Assembly (NCBI RefSeq): GCF_000022365.1
Contig: NC_012804.1
Location: 744,001 to 808,000, forward strand
Length of the DNA: 64,000 bases
Direction of reading: 5' to 3'
Origin: Thermococcus gammatolerans EJ3
GTDB taxonomy: Archaea > Methanobacteriota_B > Thermococci > Thermococcales > Thermococcaceae
The translations under genes and the position numbers were made by a program. This document shows, piece by piece, positions 8,466-17,815 of this stretch. The notes under the pieces were generated by a model. That model was not told where the DNA came from. It saw only the letters and a list, made by a program, of their open reading frames with translations, and searched no databases. Within the stretch, counting starts at the first letter, position 1, and each line of letters opens with the position of its first letter.

Positions 8466-11400
8466 ATGCGGAGAATACTCACTTTCTTCTGGATACTCTT
8501 ACTACTTGTTGGGGCGTTAATTCCAGTTGAAAAAGTGAGCGCTGAAGAGCAATCATACTGGGTCAAGACTTACGGCGGCAAATATGATGATTGGGCTACT
8601 GCGGTTGCCATCGCTGACAACGGGGACGTTATAGTGGCAGGATACACTTACAGCTTTGGTGCTGGAGGGAAAGACGTTTGGGTTCTCAGGCTTGACGAGA
8701 ATGGTAATGTAAAGTGGCAGAAGACTTACGGTGGAAAATACGATGATGGAGCTAGTGCGGTTGCTATTGCCCCAAACGGTGATATTATATTGGTAGGATA
8801 CACTAAAAGCTTCGGCGCTGGTGGTTATGACGTTTGGGTTCTCAGATTGGATGAGAATGGGAACGTGAAATGGCAAAAAACCTACGGCGGGAGCAATTGG
8901 GATGAGGCTCACGCGGTTGCCATCGCTGACAACGGGGACATTATTGTTACGGGTTCTCCTTTCACGATACGGCTTGATGCTAACGGAAACGTGATCTGGA
9001 CAAAAGACGTGGGCGGTAACGCGGTTGCCATCGCTGACAACGGGGACATTATTGTAGCAGGCAGTTATGGTGACGACGTTTGGGTTCTCAGATTGGATGA
9101 GAATGGGAACGTGAAATGGCAAAAAACCTACGGCGGGAGCAATTGGGATGAGGCTCACGCGGTTGCCATCGCTGACAACGGGGACATTATTGTAGCAGGC
9201 AGGACTTACGGCTTCGGCGCTGGTGGTGATGACTTTTGGGTTCTCCGCTTGGACGAGAATGGGAACGTTAAATGGCAAAAAACCTATGGCGGGAGCGGTA
9301 GTGATTGGGCTCGCGCGGTTGCCATTGCACCAAACGGTGATATTATAGTGGCAGGTTACACTTACAGCTTCGGCGCTGGTAGTGAGGATGTTTGGGTTCT
9401 TAGTTTGGACGAGAATGGGAACGTTAAATGGCAGAAAACATATGGAGGAAGCTCCTATGATTATGCTTACGCGGTTGCCATTGCGGATAATGGGGACATT
9501 ATAGTGGCAGGCTATACGAGAAGCTTCGGCGCTGGCTATAAAGATGTTTGGGTTCTCAGGCTCCCTTCATGGGGGTCAATTGTGGGTTTTTCAAAAGATT
9601 CCAATGGTTTTGCTAATGAACCAAGTATTCAGATAACAGACTCTAATGCTAAAGTATCAGATTCTGAAGCGTGGACAATGGACTCTGAGGCCTTGGAGTG
9701 GAGTTCTACTGCCACTATCACCACAGTGGTGAGTGCTGGAATTCTTGAGATTTTTTCAAATCCGGGTGGAGCCAAAGTGTATATTGATAACGAATACCAA
9801 GGTCTCACACCACTTACAGTAGTTGCAAAGTCTGGAACCTATACAGTGAAGATTATCAAGGCAAACTACAACGGTTACGAAACTACGGTAACAGTGGCTC
9901 CCGGAGAAGTAGAAGTAATCGAGGCAAATCTTACCCAGCCTCCTGGGACGCTTGAGATCTCCTCAAGTCCTTCTGGAGCTAAAGTTTACATTAACGGAAC
10001 ATACAAGGGAGTAACCCCATTAACTTTAACGATGGAGCCCGATACTTATGTTGTGACACTGGTCAAAGAGGGGTATAAGGAGTACTCAAAGACAGTTGTT
10101 GTGTATCCTGGCGGTACTACTGAGGTGTATGCCTTCCTAGAAATTGCACCTGCCCTTCTTAAGGTTGAATCCAATCCCTCAGAAGCAGAAGTTTACATCG
10201 ATGGGACTTACATCGGAGTCACGCCTGTTGGGAATTATGAGCTTCAGCCAGGGACTTATAAGGTAAAACTAGTCAAGTATGGATATCAGAATTACACAAC
10301 AACAATAACTCTCAAGGCAGGCGAGAATAGAACTCTGAAAGTTACTTTGACCCCGAACTATGCCCACCTGACTATTAATTCTGAGCCTCAAAGCGCAGAG
10401 GTCTACGTTAATGGGACTTACAAAGGTGTGACACCTTTGACTCTTGAGTTGCTAACAGGAAACTACTCTTTAAAGCTCACTAAGGAAGGTTATGAGAATT
10501 ATACTGCAATGGTTGAAGTCAAACCAGGAGAAACTAAAACAGTCTCAGCGACGTTAACGCCTGCTTATGGTTTCTTGAACGTTGATAGTGCGCCTTCTGG
10601 GGCAGAAGTTTACATTAACAGGACTTACATTGGAACAACGCCATTGGAAAACTACAAACTTCCTCCTGGCAAGTACACTATCACAATTAAAAAAGAAGGT
10701 TATGAAGAGTACACAAAGAGTGTGAACATTATTTCGGGTAAAGCAACAACTTTAAGCGCTTCGTTAACGGTTATTCCACAGCCAAGCTCAAGCACAACAA
10801 CCATGACAACCTCGACTCAAGCGGCGACCACTCCTAGCTCAACTTCTGAGTCAAAATCCCAATCAACTACCACAACTCCTTCGTCAACCTCAACAAAATC
10901 TTCCACTACATCACGGCCAATAAGCACTACAACTAAAGCATCTTCTTCAGATCTCTTTCCTTCATCTCCTTCTAAAACGGAAGAAGATTCTGGCGGTTTA
11001 AGCTTCAGCCTCCGCCTCATACTAGGTGTATTGATAGGGTTAATTATCATTAGCAAGATTGCAACAAAGAACAAAGGCGGGAAAAACAAACTACTCACTT
11101 CACCAAGAGAAGAAAAACCAGCTCAAACCCCTGTAAAATCCAAATCTCCAACTCCCGTGAAAGGGCAGAAGCAAGAATCAATCCGAGAAACTATCCCTAG
11201 CTTCCCGCCAGAGCTCTTAGACAAGTACGAGCCTCTAGAATTCCTTGGAGAGGGTGGTTTTGCCAAAGTCTTTAAAGCCAAACGTAAGAAAGACGGTAAA
11301 ATTGTCGCTATCAAAATCCCGCGCATCGACGAGAAGACGAGCTCACTCTTTTTAAAAGAAATTGCCGCCTGGTACAACCTTAATCATCCAAACATTGTCA

Positions 11401-12344
11401 GGCTTTACAAAGCAGACATTCTCCCAATCCCATACCTAGAAATGGAGTACGTTGAAGGCGTAAACCTCAACGGGAAGACTATCAGAGACTTAGACAAGTA
11501 TCCAAAGCCAGTAGATGAAAAGAAAGCCCTGCAACTTATCAGGGGTATTGCGGAAGGCCTGAAGTATGCACACTCCAAGGGGATCTACCACAACGACTTG
11601 AAACCCCTCAATGTGCTCTTGAAAAGTGACTTGACACCAAAGATTACGGACTGGGGTTTGGCAAAGATCAGCGCGAGGAGTTCCCTCTCAACGCACTCTG
11701 GCTACTCACCACTTTATGCTGCACCAGAACAGCTTGATGAGAGCTTGTACGGAACGCCAGACCACAGGACAGACATTTACCAGCTTGGAGTCATCCTTTA
11801 CGAACTGTTGACCGGGAAGCTACCTTATGAGGGCTACTCGCCTGGGGCGGTGATAGGCAAGATACTAGCTGAGAACGTGAAACCACTCCCTCCTTCGAAG
11901 ATAAACCCGGCCTTGGCGAAGTATGACGGTATTTTCGAGAGACTCTTGGCGAAGAGGAAGGAGGATCGCTACCAGAGTGTTGAGGAGTTCTTAGCAGCAC
12001 TAGAGATTCTTAGAAAGTTGGAGTGGGAGCTTAAGGAACTGAAAAAGACGAAGAGGAGTCTCAAAAGGAGCAAATCTATGTGGGAAATAAAGATGCTTAG
12101 GCGGGAGGCTGTTGAGAAGACTGCTAGGATAGCAGTATTGAGTGCTCGGCTTAATGATAAGGTTGGGTTGTTGAATGCTTTGGAGGATTTGAAGGTTTAC
12201 ACGCGGGAGAATTTGGATGACTTGTTGAATGCGATAAATCAGGTGGAGGTGCGGTTAAAGGAAGGGATCCCTGTTAGTGATGATTTGATTGAGCGGCTTG
12301 AGGTGTTGTTGCACAGGATCCAAAGGGAGAATGAGATATCTTAA
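8466..12344 (+). CDS. Receptor-like Ser/Thr protein kinase: beta-propeller, PEGA repeats, TM, kinase
   Basis: A 1292-residue single-span membrane protein. A signal peptide ends near residue 27 (KVSA). Residues 28-365 hold repeats of the SBBP/delta-60 type, each with WQKTYGGS, AVAIADNGDIIVAG and DVWVLRLDENGN, expected to form a beta-propeller. Five PEGA domains start near 425, 495, 563, 632 and 701. A Ser/Thr-rich stalk (about 775-845) leads to a membrane helix at 849-866. The cytoplasmic kinase has LGEGGFAKV at 927-935, VAIK with Lys950, HNDLKP with Asp1044, DWG with Asp1062 and APE at 1086-1088. An approximately 140-residue charged helical tail follows. The catalytic Lys and Asp residues are present; HRD and DFG are changed to HND and DWG. 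Third-position use is more AT-rich than in its neighbours. Sensing of an outside ligand or cell-surface state is inferred. Confidence 0.9.
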   Translation: MRRILTFFWILLLLVGALIPVEKVSAEEQSYWVKTYGGKYDDWATAVAIADNGDVIVAGYTYSFGAGGKDVWVLRLDENGNVKWQKTYGGKYDDGASAVAIAPNGDIILVGYTKSFGAGGYDVWVLRLDENGNVKWQKTYGGSNWDEAHAVAIADNGDIIVTGSPFTIRLDANGNVIWTKDVGGNAVAIADNGDIIVAGSYGDDVWVLRLDENGNVKWQKTYGGSNWDEAHAVAIADNGDIIVAGRTYGFGAGGDDFWVLRLDENGNVKWQKTYGGSGSDWARAVAIAPNGDIIVAGYTYSFGAGSEDVWVLSLDENGNVKWQKTYGGSSYDYAYAVAIADNGDIIVAGYTRSFGAGYKDVWVLRLPSWGSIVGFSKDSNGFANEPSIQITDSNAKVSDSEAWTMDSEALEWSSTATITTVVSAGILEIFSNPGGAKVYIDNEYQGLTPLTVVAKSGTYTVKIIKANYNGYETTVTVAPGEVEVIEANLTQPPGTLEISSSPSGAKVYINGTYKGVTPLTLTMEPDTYVVTLVKEGYKEYSKTVVVYPGGTTEVYAFLEIAPALLKVESNPSEAEVYIDGTYIGVTPVGNYELQPGTYKVKLVKYGYQNYTTTITLKAGENRTLKVTLTPNYAHLTINSEPQSAEVYVNGTYKGVTPLTLELLTGNYSLKLTKEGYENYTAMVEVKPGETKTVSATLTPAYGFLNVDSAPSGAEVYINRTYIGTTPLENYKLPPGKYTITIKKEGYEEYTKSVNIISGKATTLSASLTVIPQPSSSTTTMTTSTQAATTPSSTSESKSQSTTTTPSSTSTKSSTTSRPISTTTKASSSDLFPSSPSKTEEDSGGLSFSLRLILGVLIGLIIISKIATKNKGGKNKLLTSPREEKPAQTPVKSKSPTPVKGQKQESIRETIPSFPPELLDKYEPLEFLGEGGFAKVFKAKRKKDGKIVAIKIPRIDEKTSSLFLKEIAAWYNLNHPNIVRLYKADILPIPYLEMEYVEGVNLNGKTIRDLDKYPKPVDEKKALQLIRGIAEGLKYAHSKGIYHNDLKPLNVLLKSDLTPKITDWGLAKISARSSLSTHSGYSPLYAAPEQLDESLYGTPDHRTDIYQLGVILYELLTGKLPYEGYSPGAVIGKILAENVKPLPPSKINPALAKYDGIFERLLAKRKEDRYQSVEEFLAALEILRKLEWELKELKKTKRSLKRSKSMWEIKMLRREAVEKTARIAVLSARLNDKVGLLNALEDLKVYTRENLDDLLNAINQVEVRLKEGIPVSDDLIERLEVLLHRIQRENEIS
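8829..8947 (+). repeat. 119-bp direct repeat, copy 1 (propeller module)
   Basis: This stretch is identical, as far as I can read it, to 9075-9193. It encodes one propeller module boundary within the receptor kinase. Nucleotide identity beyond protein conservation points to recent duplication or gene conversion. Confidence 0.85.
9075..9193 (+). repeat. 119-bp direct repeat, copy 2 (propeller module)
   Basis: Second copy of the 119-bp repeat at 8829-8947. A shorter part of the same module (GCGGTTGCCATCGCTGACAA and onward) recurs at 9021-9063, between the two copies. Confidence 0.85.
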
Positions 12345-12359
12345 GAGCACCGACCACGG

Positions 12360-12378
12360 ATTCCTTTTTCTTTTTACT
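12360..12378 (+). terminator. T-rich terminator after the kinase gene
   Basis: Runs of five T residues (CCTTTTTCTTTTTAC) follow the kinase stop by about 20 bases, the usual form of intrinsic terminator in Thermococcales. Confidence 0.5.
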
Positions 12379-12432
12379 CGGGATTGAACGGGTAGCATAG
12401 ACTGAGTCCTCTTGAAAAGAGAGGCTTGAAAA

Positions 12433-12452
12433 GAAAGTAAGAAAAATTATGG
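12433..12452 (-). terminator. T-rich terminator after the M42 peptidase gene
   Basis: On the minus strand AATTTTTCTTACTTTCTTTT follows the stop of the peptidase gene, facing the terminator of the kinase gene. Confidence 0.45.
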
Positions 12453-12456
12453 AGCT

Positions 12457-13515
<1,059 letters not shown>

Positions 13516-13554
13516 TTAGACAGTCATCGTAATGAGCTTTTAAGGGTTTAGGTG

Positions 13555-14151
13555 CTAAGGGTATATCCTGATTCCCATTGCCCGCTCCCCGTTGTCGTAT
13601 ATTTCCTTGATTTTGAAGAGGTAGGCGGGCGTTTTAGTCCAGTCCCGGGGCTTTTTCGGCCTGTGGAAGACGTCGTGAACCGCGTTCGTGTACTCCCAGA
13701 CCTCATCCCCCTCATGTACCTCCACCTCGCACCGAACCTCGTAGGAGGTGCTCGGCGGGGTGAAGAAGAGCACCGTCGCCTCCCTGCTCCCGCCGGTGAT
13801 GTTGGTCCACGTGTGCTTCTTCGCCAGCTCCAGGGAAACAAGCTTGCCGAAGTCAATCTTCTCCCTCACGTAGATTTCGTTTAGAAGGAACCTAAGGGCT
13901 CTCCTGGGGTCGTAGGGCCTCCGAAGTTCCTCCCTGAGCTTCTCAATGGTTTCCCCAAGGTACTCCCGCTTGTGTATGAACCCAATCCCCTTTATCGAGC
14001 CGTTTGGTCCGGCTTTCCCGCAGGTTATTATCGCGGGGTTGTGCCTGGTGAAACCAATCAGCGCCTCGGGCCCGAACTTCCCCTCGGCGAGTTTCCGAAC
14101 CCCTTCGACCCTCTCATCGAAGGCGTAGCGTATGAACTCCTCTGGTATCAT
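13555..14151 (-). CDS. Conserved hypothetical protein, 198 aa
   Basis: A soluble protein of 198 residues without a motif I can name. It has a mixed alpha/beta pattern, one cysteine (IITCGKAG near 40), and a beta-rich C-terminal half (TVLFFTPPSTSYEVRCEVEV, then YEYTN-like segments). The ATG at 14151 is chosen because GGTGGTCCA lies just before it; ATG 14163 would place the start upstream of that site. It is divergent from sfsA with about 58 bases between the two starts. I do not recognise it. Confidence 0.7.
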   Translation of the reverse strand: MIPEEFIRYAFDERVEGVRKLAEGKFGPEALIGFTRHNPAIITCGKAGPNGSIKGIGFIHKREYLGETIEKLREELRRPYDPRRALRFLLNEIYVREKIDFGKLVSLELAKKHTWTNITGGSREATVLFFTPPSTSYEVRCEVEVHEGDEVWEYTNAVHDVFHRPKKPRDWTKTPAYLFKIKEIYDNGERAMGIRIYP

Positions 14152-14209
14152 TGGACCACCCATTGAACTTCCCCTAAGGTTAAAAACGCCTTTCGGTTAA
14201 GCTAACCCC

Positions 14210-14920
14210 ATGAAGCCCGTGTTAATGAAGCTCAACGTGGTTCCCTGCAGGTTCGTCAAAAGATTAAACCGCTTCGTGGCTCTGGTCGAGGTGAACGGCG
14301 AAATCAGAAAAGCTCTTCTCACGAACACAGGTCGCCTTGAGGAGTTCTTGATTCCAGGACGAAAGGCCTTCTGCACGCCTAAGAGCGGGGGAAAGACGGA
14401 CTTCGTCCTGATTGCCTTCGAGGATTTAGAAGGCAAGGGAGCGATAGTGGACACGAGAACCCAGGCGAAGGCCTTTGAAAGGGCGGTTGAGCTTGGTTTA
14501 GTCCCCTGGCTGAAGAACTGCTCGATAAAGCGGAAGGAAGTTCGCCTCGGCAATTCTCGCCTCGACTACCTCTTCGAGTGTCCCGGTGGAGAGCTCTACG
14601 GCGAGATGAAAAGCGCCGTTCTTAGGGGAGGGAAGAAAGGTGAATACGCGATGTATCCTGACTGCCCAACTTTGCGCGGGCAGAGGCACGTTAGAGAGCT
14701 GATTGAGCTCGTCAAAGCCGGAAAGGACGCGATAATCTTTTTCATCGGTGCGATGCCAAAGGTTGAGAAGTTCCGGCCCTACGAGAAGGGCGACCCGGAA
14801 CTCGCGAGGCTTTTGAGAGAGGCAAAGAGGGCAGGGGTTAGAATCGAGGGACTCTCGATTTCTCTTATTCCGGACGGGAGAGTGATTTTAGAAAAGCCAG
14901 AGCTCGAGATCGAGCTTTAG
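14210..14920 (+). CDS. sfsA: SfsA family protein (sugar fermentation stimulation protein homologue)
   Basis: A 236-residue SfsA family protein. The N-terminal OB-like domain (FVKRLNRFVALVEVNG) and the C-terminal nuclease-like core (RLDYLFECPGGELYGEMKSAVLR, read in two parts, and YPDCPTLRGQRHVREL) are both complete. The E. coli name comes from a maltose-metabolism phenotype. The fold resembles restriction-enzyme-like nucleases, and DNA binding has been reported for the family. Its archaeal role is unknown. Its last four bases overlap the convergent rpoP gene. Confidence 0.9.
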   Translation: MKPVLMKLNVVPCRFVKRLNRFVALVEVNGEIRKALLTNTGRLEEFLIPGRKAFCTPKSGGKTDFVLIAFEDLEGKGAIVDTRTQAKAFERAVELGLVPWLKNCSIKRKEVRLGNSRLDYLFECPGGELYGEMKSAVLRGGKKGEYAMYPDCPTLRGQRHVRELIELVKAGKDAIIFFIGAMPKVEKFRPYEKGDPELARLLREAKRAGVRIEGLSISLIPDGRVILEKPELEIEL

Positions 14921-15066
14921 ATGGCCTTGACCCTTCTGGCTACCCTCGGGCGGGGTTTGTAGAGTATCTTGCTCCCGCAGTACGGGCAGCGGACTTCCCT
15001 CGCCGTTTCGAGATCGAGCTCAACTTCCCGGCCGCACTTGGCGCAGCGGTATATGGCCTTGACCAT
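14917..15066 (-). CDS. rpoP: DNA-directed RNA polymerase subunit P (Rpo12)
   Basis: A 49-residue zinc-ribbon subunit of archaeal RNA polymerase, equivalent to eukaryotic Rpb12. The sequence MVKAIYRCAKCGREVEL supplies CxxC and VRCPYCGSKILYK the second CxxC, followed by the conserved basic tail. The ATG at 15066 follows GGGGTGAT. It is downstream of the L37Ae gene on the same strand with about 23 bases between them, an arrangement known in Thermococcales. Confidence 0.95.
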   Translation of the reverse strand: MVKAIYRCAKCGREVELDLETAREVRCPYCGSKILYKPRPRVARRVKAI

Positions 15067-15089
15067 AATATCACCCCAAAATGGGAGAA

Positions 15090-15350
15090 TCAGGCCTTGG
15101 AAGCGACAACGCGCTTCGCGACCTTTCCGGCAGGGGTGGTCGGCAGGTAGGCACCGCCGGCGAAAGTTGCCCCGCACTTCTGGCACTGCCATATGCCCGT
15201 ACTGATTCTCCTGACGGCCTTCCTTCCGCAGACCGGGCAGACGTGCTTCTGCTTCATCCTGGCTTCAACGGCGGCTACTCTCCTTCTGATCTTGAGACCG
15301 TACCTTGGACCGAACCTTCCAGCCGAACCAACTTTAACAGTCCTTCCCAT
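15090..15350 (-). CDS. rpl37ae: 50S ribosomal protein L37Ae
   Basis: An 86-residue zinc-binding ribosomal protein of the large subunit. The zinc motif is CPVCGRKAV then WQCQKCG, four cysteines near 36-57, within the expected L37Ae sequence ([14 protein letters not shown] start). The ATG at 15350 follows GGGGTGATG; in-frame ATGs at 15356 and 15359 are less likely. A box A reading TTTATAAAACG on the minus strand lies near 15402-15413. It is probably transcribed with rpoP. Confidence 0.96.
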   Translation of the reverse strand: MGRTVKVGSAGRFGPRYGLKIRRRVAAVEARMKQKHVCPVCGRKAVRRISTGIWQCQKCGATFAGGAYLPTTPAGKVAKRVVASKA

Positions 15351-15401
15351 GAGCATCACCCCTGATTAACTCCACTCCTGAGACTGTTGGGTTTTTTAGG
15401 G

Positions 15402-15413
15402 GACGTTTTATAA
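15402..15413 (-). promoter_or_regulatory. Box A promoter of rpl37ae-rpoP
   Basis: On the minus strand GGTTTATAAAACG gives a strong box A about 55 bases before the L37Ae start. Confidence 0.55.
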
Positions 15414-15442
15414 ACCTTTGCATGATCCGAAACCGCCACTGG

Positions 15443-15455
15443 ATTTATAAACACT
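15443..15455 (+). promoter_or_regulatory. Box A promoter of the ubiquitin-like protein gene
   Basis: GGATTTATAAACACT is a near-consensus box A about 35 bases before the ATG at 15483. Confidence 0.55.
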
Positions 15456-15482
15456 CCAGAGCAGGAAGGGCGGGTGAGCCGG

Positions 15483-15686
15483 ATGATCAGGGTGAAAGTC
15501 CTTGGAAGGGGAATTGAAAAAGAAGTCGAGTGGAAAAGGGGAATGAAAGTCGCCGACGTCCTCAGGGAGGTTGGCTTCAACACGGAGAGCGCGATAGCGA
15601 GGGTAAACGGAAAGGTGGTCCTTGAGGACGATCCCGTTGGGGATGGGGACTACGTGGAGGTCATTCCCGTCGTTTCAGGTGGCTGA
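15483..15686 (+). CDS. Ubiquitin-like small modifier / MoaD-ThiS family protein
   Basis: A 67-residue beta-grasp protein ending in VVSGG. The C-terminal Gly-Gly is the site activated as adenylate and then thiocarboxylate or conjugate in MoaD, ThiS and archaeal SAMP proteins. The fold pattern is right: MIRVKVLGRG, KVADVLREVG and ARVNGKVVLED. It may act as sulfur carrier for tRNA thiolation or cofactor synthesis, or as a protein modifier; the sequence does not decide between these. The ATG at 15483 is preferred over the GTG at 15474 because it begins with the first beta strand. No E1-like or ThiI partner is adjacent. Confidence 0.87.
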   Translation: MIRVKVLGRGIEKEVEWKRGMKVADVLREVGFNTESAIARVNGKVVLEDDPVGDGDYVEVIPVVSGG

Positions 15687-15780
15687 TCGACGAGTTTCAG
15701 AGAAGGATCTGCCTTTTGGACGGCGACGTTTTCAGCGTTTCGACAAAAGTTTTATTAAATGCTGCTGGATAACGGGGATC

Positions 15781-16017
15781 ATGATGATCTTTGTATTCCT
15801 TATCGCGGGCCTTTTGTTCGGTTATTTCCTCAGGAAAGCTGGAAAACGACCGAGCATGGAAACACCTATGAGTGTTGCGTTGCTCGCTATGATATTTTTC
15901 CTCGGAGTTAAAACTGGTGAGGTTCATGTGAACGGTCTCTGGCTCCTCGGCGTTTCTGCGGTTTTTGCAGTTCTGACGATAGCTGGAAGCCTTTTCTTGG
16001 CGGAGGTGGTCGGGTGA
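15781..16017 (+). CDS. lysO: LysO-type exporter, N-terminal half (separate gene)
   Basis: A 78-residue membrane protein with three hydrophobic helices (FVFLIAGLLFGYFL, ALLAMIFFLGVKTG and the LLGVSAVFAVLTIAGSLFL segment). It matches the N-terminal part of LysO/DUF340 lysine exporters, which are single proteins of about 300 residues in E. coli. Here the C-terminal half is a separate gene, beginning at the next base overlap (TGATG). The ATG at 15781 follows a box A-like TTTTATTAAAT near 15749. The two halves together give about 273 residues, so the split looks natural rather than a frameshift. Confidence 0.78.
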   Translation: MMIFVFLIAGLLFGYFLRKAGKRPSMETPMSVALLAMIFFLGVKTGEVHVNGLWLLGVSAVFAVLTIAGSLFLAEVVG

Positions 16018-16604
16018 TGTTTCTTTACCTCGTTCTCGCGTCGCTTGTTGCGGGGATCCTTGTGGGGCACCTCTTCACTCCAGACTTCGGGAACGCCTAC
16101 GAGATAATGCTCTACGCCCTCATATTCCTGATTGGAGTGGATCTTGGCTTGAGCTTCAGCACTGGAGAGCTCAGAAAGGTTGGACGGAAGGCCCTTCTCC
16201 TGCCGTTTTTAACGCTGACGGGCTCAATCCTTGGCGGACTTCTGGCGGCACTGGTTCTCGGGATAGAGATGAGATGGGGCCTCGCCATAGGGGCTGGCTG
16301 TGGGTGGTACTCGCTGACAGGCCCGTTGATAGCCCAGTACTCTGCCGTTTACGGTGCGGTCGGTTTCCTTGGAAACCTTCTAAGAGAAATCCTGACGATA
16401 ACGCTATATCCGCTTGCAATTCGAAAACTCAACCCGGAGAAGGCCATCGTCATTGGGGGAGCGACGACGATGGACACAACTCTTCCCATTATGGCAAGGT
16501 TTGGAGGCAAAGAAGTGGCGCTGGTCGCTTTTGTTCACGGTTTCATCCTGACCGCTATCGTTCCGTTTCTCCTTCCCCTTATCCTCACGCTCTTCGACTA
16601 TTGA
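16017..16604 (+). CDS. lysO: LysO-type exporter, C-terminal half
   Basis: A 195-residue protein with about six membrane helices and the LysO/DUF340 family core: LIFLIGVDLGLSFS near 40, GAGCGWYSLTGPLIAQ near 95, NLLREILTI near 120 and GGATTMDTTLPIMARFGG near 149. These polar stretches in the membrane region are the best conserved parts of the family. In E. coli LysO exports lysine and toxic analogues. The ATG at 16017 is preceded by GGAGGTGGT inside the previous gene and overlaps its stop. It probably pairs with the product of 15781-16017 in one transporter. Confidence 0.85.
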   Translation: MFLYLVLASLVAGILVGHLFTPDFGNAYEIMLYALIFLIGVDLGLSFSTGELRKVGRKALLLPFLTLTGSILGGLLAALVLGIEMRWGLAIGAGCGWYSLTGPLIAQYSAVYGAVGFLGNLLREILTITLYPLAIRKLNPEKAIVIGGATTMDTTLPIMARFGGKEVALVAFVHGFILTAIVPFLLPLILTLFDY

Positions 16605-16676
16605 CGAGTTTAATATTGGCATTAAGCGAAAACCTTTTAAGGCTCAAGTCCGTTATGGTTCTTTAGGTGAAAGCGT

Positions 16677-16892
16677 ATGGAGTCGGGAATAAAGTTGCTG
16701 AAGCGCAGGCTCGATGTTGTTAAGAAGCAGAAGGAATACCTGATCCTTGAGGAGGCCAAGCTCGTCAGGATGGCCCGCCAGAAGAAAAAAGTTGCCCACA
16801 AGCTTGAGCGGGTCAAGAGGGAGAAGTTCCGCGTTCTCGCTGAGGAGGCAAAGCTTCTTAGGGTTATAAAGCAGAGCGCCAAGCCGGCTTGA
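16677..16892 (+). CDS. Basic coiled-coil protein, 71 aa
   Basis: A 71-residue protein made almost entirely of Lys/Arg/Glu/Leu heptads, predicted as one or two long helices with strong positive charge. It has no cysteines and no known motif. AGGTGA lies just before the ATG and CCTTTTAAGG, a possible box A, lies near 16632-16641. The charge suggests nucleic acid or ribosome binding, but that is only inference. It precedes the translation-factor cluster on the same strand. Confidence 0.7.
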   Translation: MESGIKLLKRRLDVVKKQKEYLILEEAKLVRMARQKKKVAHKLERVKREKFRVLAEEAKLLRVIKQSAKPA

Positions 16893-16991
16893 GATCTTTC
16901 CTTTTAAATCGCCTCGCTTTTCTCCACTTCCACCAAGCTTAAAAAGGTCTTTTCCATAGACTTCCCGGGACAAAAAGGAGAGGTGATTCTC

Positions 16992-17813
16992 ATGCCAAGG
17001 AAGGCCAGAGAGTATCCTGAAGAGGGTGAGTTCGTCGTCGCCACCGTCAAGAACATTCACCCGTACGGAGCGTTCCTGATACTTGATGAGTACCCCGGAA
17101 AGGAGGGCTTCATGCACATAAGCGAGGTGGCTCCAACCTGGGTCAAGAACATCAGGGACTACGTGAAGGAGGGCCAGAAGGTAGTCGTCAAGGTCATTCG
17201 CGTTGACCCCGAGAAGGGTCACATAGACCTGAGCCTCAAGAGGGTAAACCAGCAGCAGAGGAAGGCCAAGCTCCAGGAGTACAAGCGCGCCCAGAAGGCC
17301 GAGAACCTACTAAAGATGGCCGCTGAAAAGATAGGCAAGGACTTCGAGACGGCCTGGAGAGAGGTCTGGGTTCCGCTCGAAGAAGAGTACGGCGAGGTTT
17401 ACGCCGCATTCGAGGACGCCGCCCAGAACGGAATTGAGGTTCTGAAGGGGCTCATTCCAGATGAGTGGCTCGATGCGCTCAAGCCAATCATCGAGGCCTA
17501 CGTCGAGATTCCGACCGTTACCATTGATGCGGAGTTCGAGATAACCGTTCCAAAGCCCAACGGAATCGAGATAATCAAGGAGGCCCTGATTAGAGCCAGG
17601 GACAGGGCCAACGAGGAGAAGGACATAGACGTCAAGTTCACCTACCAGGGCGCTCCCCGTTACAGGATTGACATAACTGCCCCGGACTACTACAAGGCAG
17701 AAGAGGTTCTCGAGAGCATAGCCGAAGAAATCCTCCGCGTCATAAAGGAAGCGGGCGGAGAGGCGACCCTCATAAGGAAGGAGAAGCGCATAAGGAAGAT
17801 TAAGAGGAGGTAA
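16992..17813 (+). CDS. Translation initiation factor aIF2 subunit alpha
   Basis: A 273-residue alpha subunit of archaeal initiation factor 2, which with beta and gamma carries initiator tRNA to the small ribosomal subunit. The N-terminal S1 domain is clear (GEFVVATVKNIHPYGAFLIL, then GFMHISEVAP and GHIDLSLKRV). It is followed by a helical domain and a C-terminal alpha/beta domain (DVKFTYQGAPRYRIDITAPD region). GAGGTGAT precedes the ATG at 16992; the GTG at 16983 falls inside that site. It heads an operon with nop10 and a PAC2 protein, an order typical of Thermococcales. Confidence 0.96.
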   Translation: MPRKAREYPEEGEFVVATVKNIHPYGAFLILDEYPGKEGFMHISEVAPTWVKNIRDYVKEGQKVVVKVIRVDPEKGHIDLSLKRVNQQQRKAKLQEYKRAQKAENLLKMAAEKIGKDFETAWREVWVPLEEEYGEVYAAFEDAAQNGIEVLKGLIPDEWLDALKPIIEAYVEIPTVTIDAEFEITVPKPNGIEIIKEALIRARDRANEEKDIDVKFTYQGAPRYRIDITAPDYYKAEEVLESIAEEILRVIKEAGGEATLIRKEKRIRKIKRR

Positions 17814-17815
17814 CC

